This document shows, piece after piece, positions 12,195 through 12,528 of a stretch of 12,528 nucleotides of DNA (its first letter is position 1; the number at the start of each line of letters is the position of its first letter). The stretch is from Treponema sp. (GTDB lineage Bacteria; Spirochaetota; Spirochaetia; Treponematales; Breznakiellaceae), in the NCBI GenBank assembly GCA_031284195.1, contig JAITAI010000294.1:1-12528 (forward strand), given 5' to 3'. The position numbers and the translations under genes are program-made. The notes beneath the pieces were generated by a model, which was given only the letters and a program-made list of their open reading frames with translations, made no database searches and was not told where the DNA came from.

Positions 12195-12528
12195 ATGTCA
12201 ACAACCAGAGACTGGCTCCCGGCAAGCCGGGAAGCTCAACTATCAATGGCGAAAGACTGGAAAACCGTCATGACCGCCAATGTGGACGCCTGGAGCATCC
12301 CCTCCACCCCGTCATTACGGAGCTAGACGCCTTCATACAGACTGCGGACGCCGCCCTTGCCGCGGCGAAAAACGAGACCACCGGAACGCCCATGGCAACG
12401 GCCCAATGCAGGGAAGCATTTGAGGCATTGACGGCGAAAATGCGGGATATCAAGAAACGCTATTTTCTGACCCCGCCCCTGACGGAAGTAGACTATATCG
12501 CCCTCGGCCTAAAGCCCCGCGACAGCAC
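12195..12528 (+). pseudogene. Frameshifted hypothetical protein, family known to me from termite-gut treponemes; 3' end cut by window
   Basis: ATG 12195 follows AAGGAG by eight bases. The first frame reads MSTTRDWLPASREAQLSMAK, then DWKTVMTANVDAWSIPSTP, and stops at TAG 12268-12270 or shortly after the shift (in-frame TAG within 12321-12326). The homologous text resumes in the -1 frame from about 12310 as VITELDAFIQTADAALAAAK and continues NETTGTPMATAQCREAFEAL to the window edge (FLTPPLTEVDYIALGLKPRDS). The shift lies in a C-rich stretch, about 12298-12312, equal to one base lost or two gained. I recall similar multi-copy proteins of unknown function in termite-gut Treponema, with the same DWLPxSRExQLxMAxxW opening; this was not searched. 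It may be a true pseudogene, a sequencing error, or programmed frameshifting. Confidence 0.6.

Noticed and set aside
12268..12453. Minus-strand open frame opposite the right-end gene
   Set aside because: Shadow of the frameshifted plus-strand coding sequence; composition and lack of a ribosome-binding site do not support it.
1..12528. tRNA or rRNA genes
   Set aside because: No cloverleaf with a T-loop GTTCRA pattern and no rRNA-like stretch was seen on either strand.

Overview
The window looks like the chromosome of a spirochaete, most likely a Treponema of the termite-gut group. The evidence is indirect: groEL has no groES beside it, rpoN is followed by a short hpf, a zinc-type ABC importer lies next to a lipoprotein and ruvB-queA, and the right end carries a hypothetical protein family that I remember from termite-gut treponemes. 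That family assignment is from memory and was not searched. Base composition is near balanced, ribosome-binding sites are mostly AGGAG-like, and GTG starts occur.

Layout. 1-834 (minus) is a UbiA-family polyprenyl-phosphate transferase running off the left edge, with a sigma70-type promoter and a leader of about 160 nt that contains a run of seven G. 1160-2265 (minus) is an overlapping azlC-azlD pair, a branched-chain amino acid exporter. The divergent gap 2266-2623 leads into groEL (2624-4270, plus). It holds a promoter candidate, a dyad with the geometry but not the sequence of CIRCE, and a leader that can fold into a closed multi-branched RNA. 4342-6088 (minus) is rpoN followed by hpf, separated by a hairpin that contains a 19-nt sequence repeated after znuB. 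6393-10832 (plus) is a co-directional run: znuC, znuB, a lipoprotein with a DUF1980/YcgQ-like C-terminal region, ruvB and queA, with overlaps at znuC/znuB and ruvB/queA. 11096-11488 (minus) is a small FMN-binding split-barrel protein.

11489-12194 differs from the housekeeping part. It is a gene-poor stretch of about 700 bases with a 20-bp near-palindrome, a possible 57-residue ORF, several perfect short hairpins, a minus-strand promoter with two consensus hexamers, and six degenerate 21-nt tandem units. The units lie directly in front of a gene at 12195 that is frameshifted and cut by the right edge. This looks like accessory, repeat-derived DNA.

How the genes work together. Most are core functions: protein folding (GroEL), ribosome hibernation (HPF), sigma-54 transcription (RpoN), Holliday junction processing (RuvB) and tRNA queuosine synthesis (QueA). 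ZnuCB and the lipoprotein probably form a metal-uptake module whose solute-binding protein is encoded elsewhere. No complete new system is demonstrated. The best candidates for something undescribed are the groEL leader RNA, the hairpin and 21-nt repeat block at 11.8-12.2 kb, and the lipoprotein beside the zinc importer.
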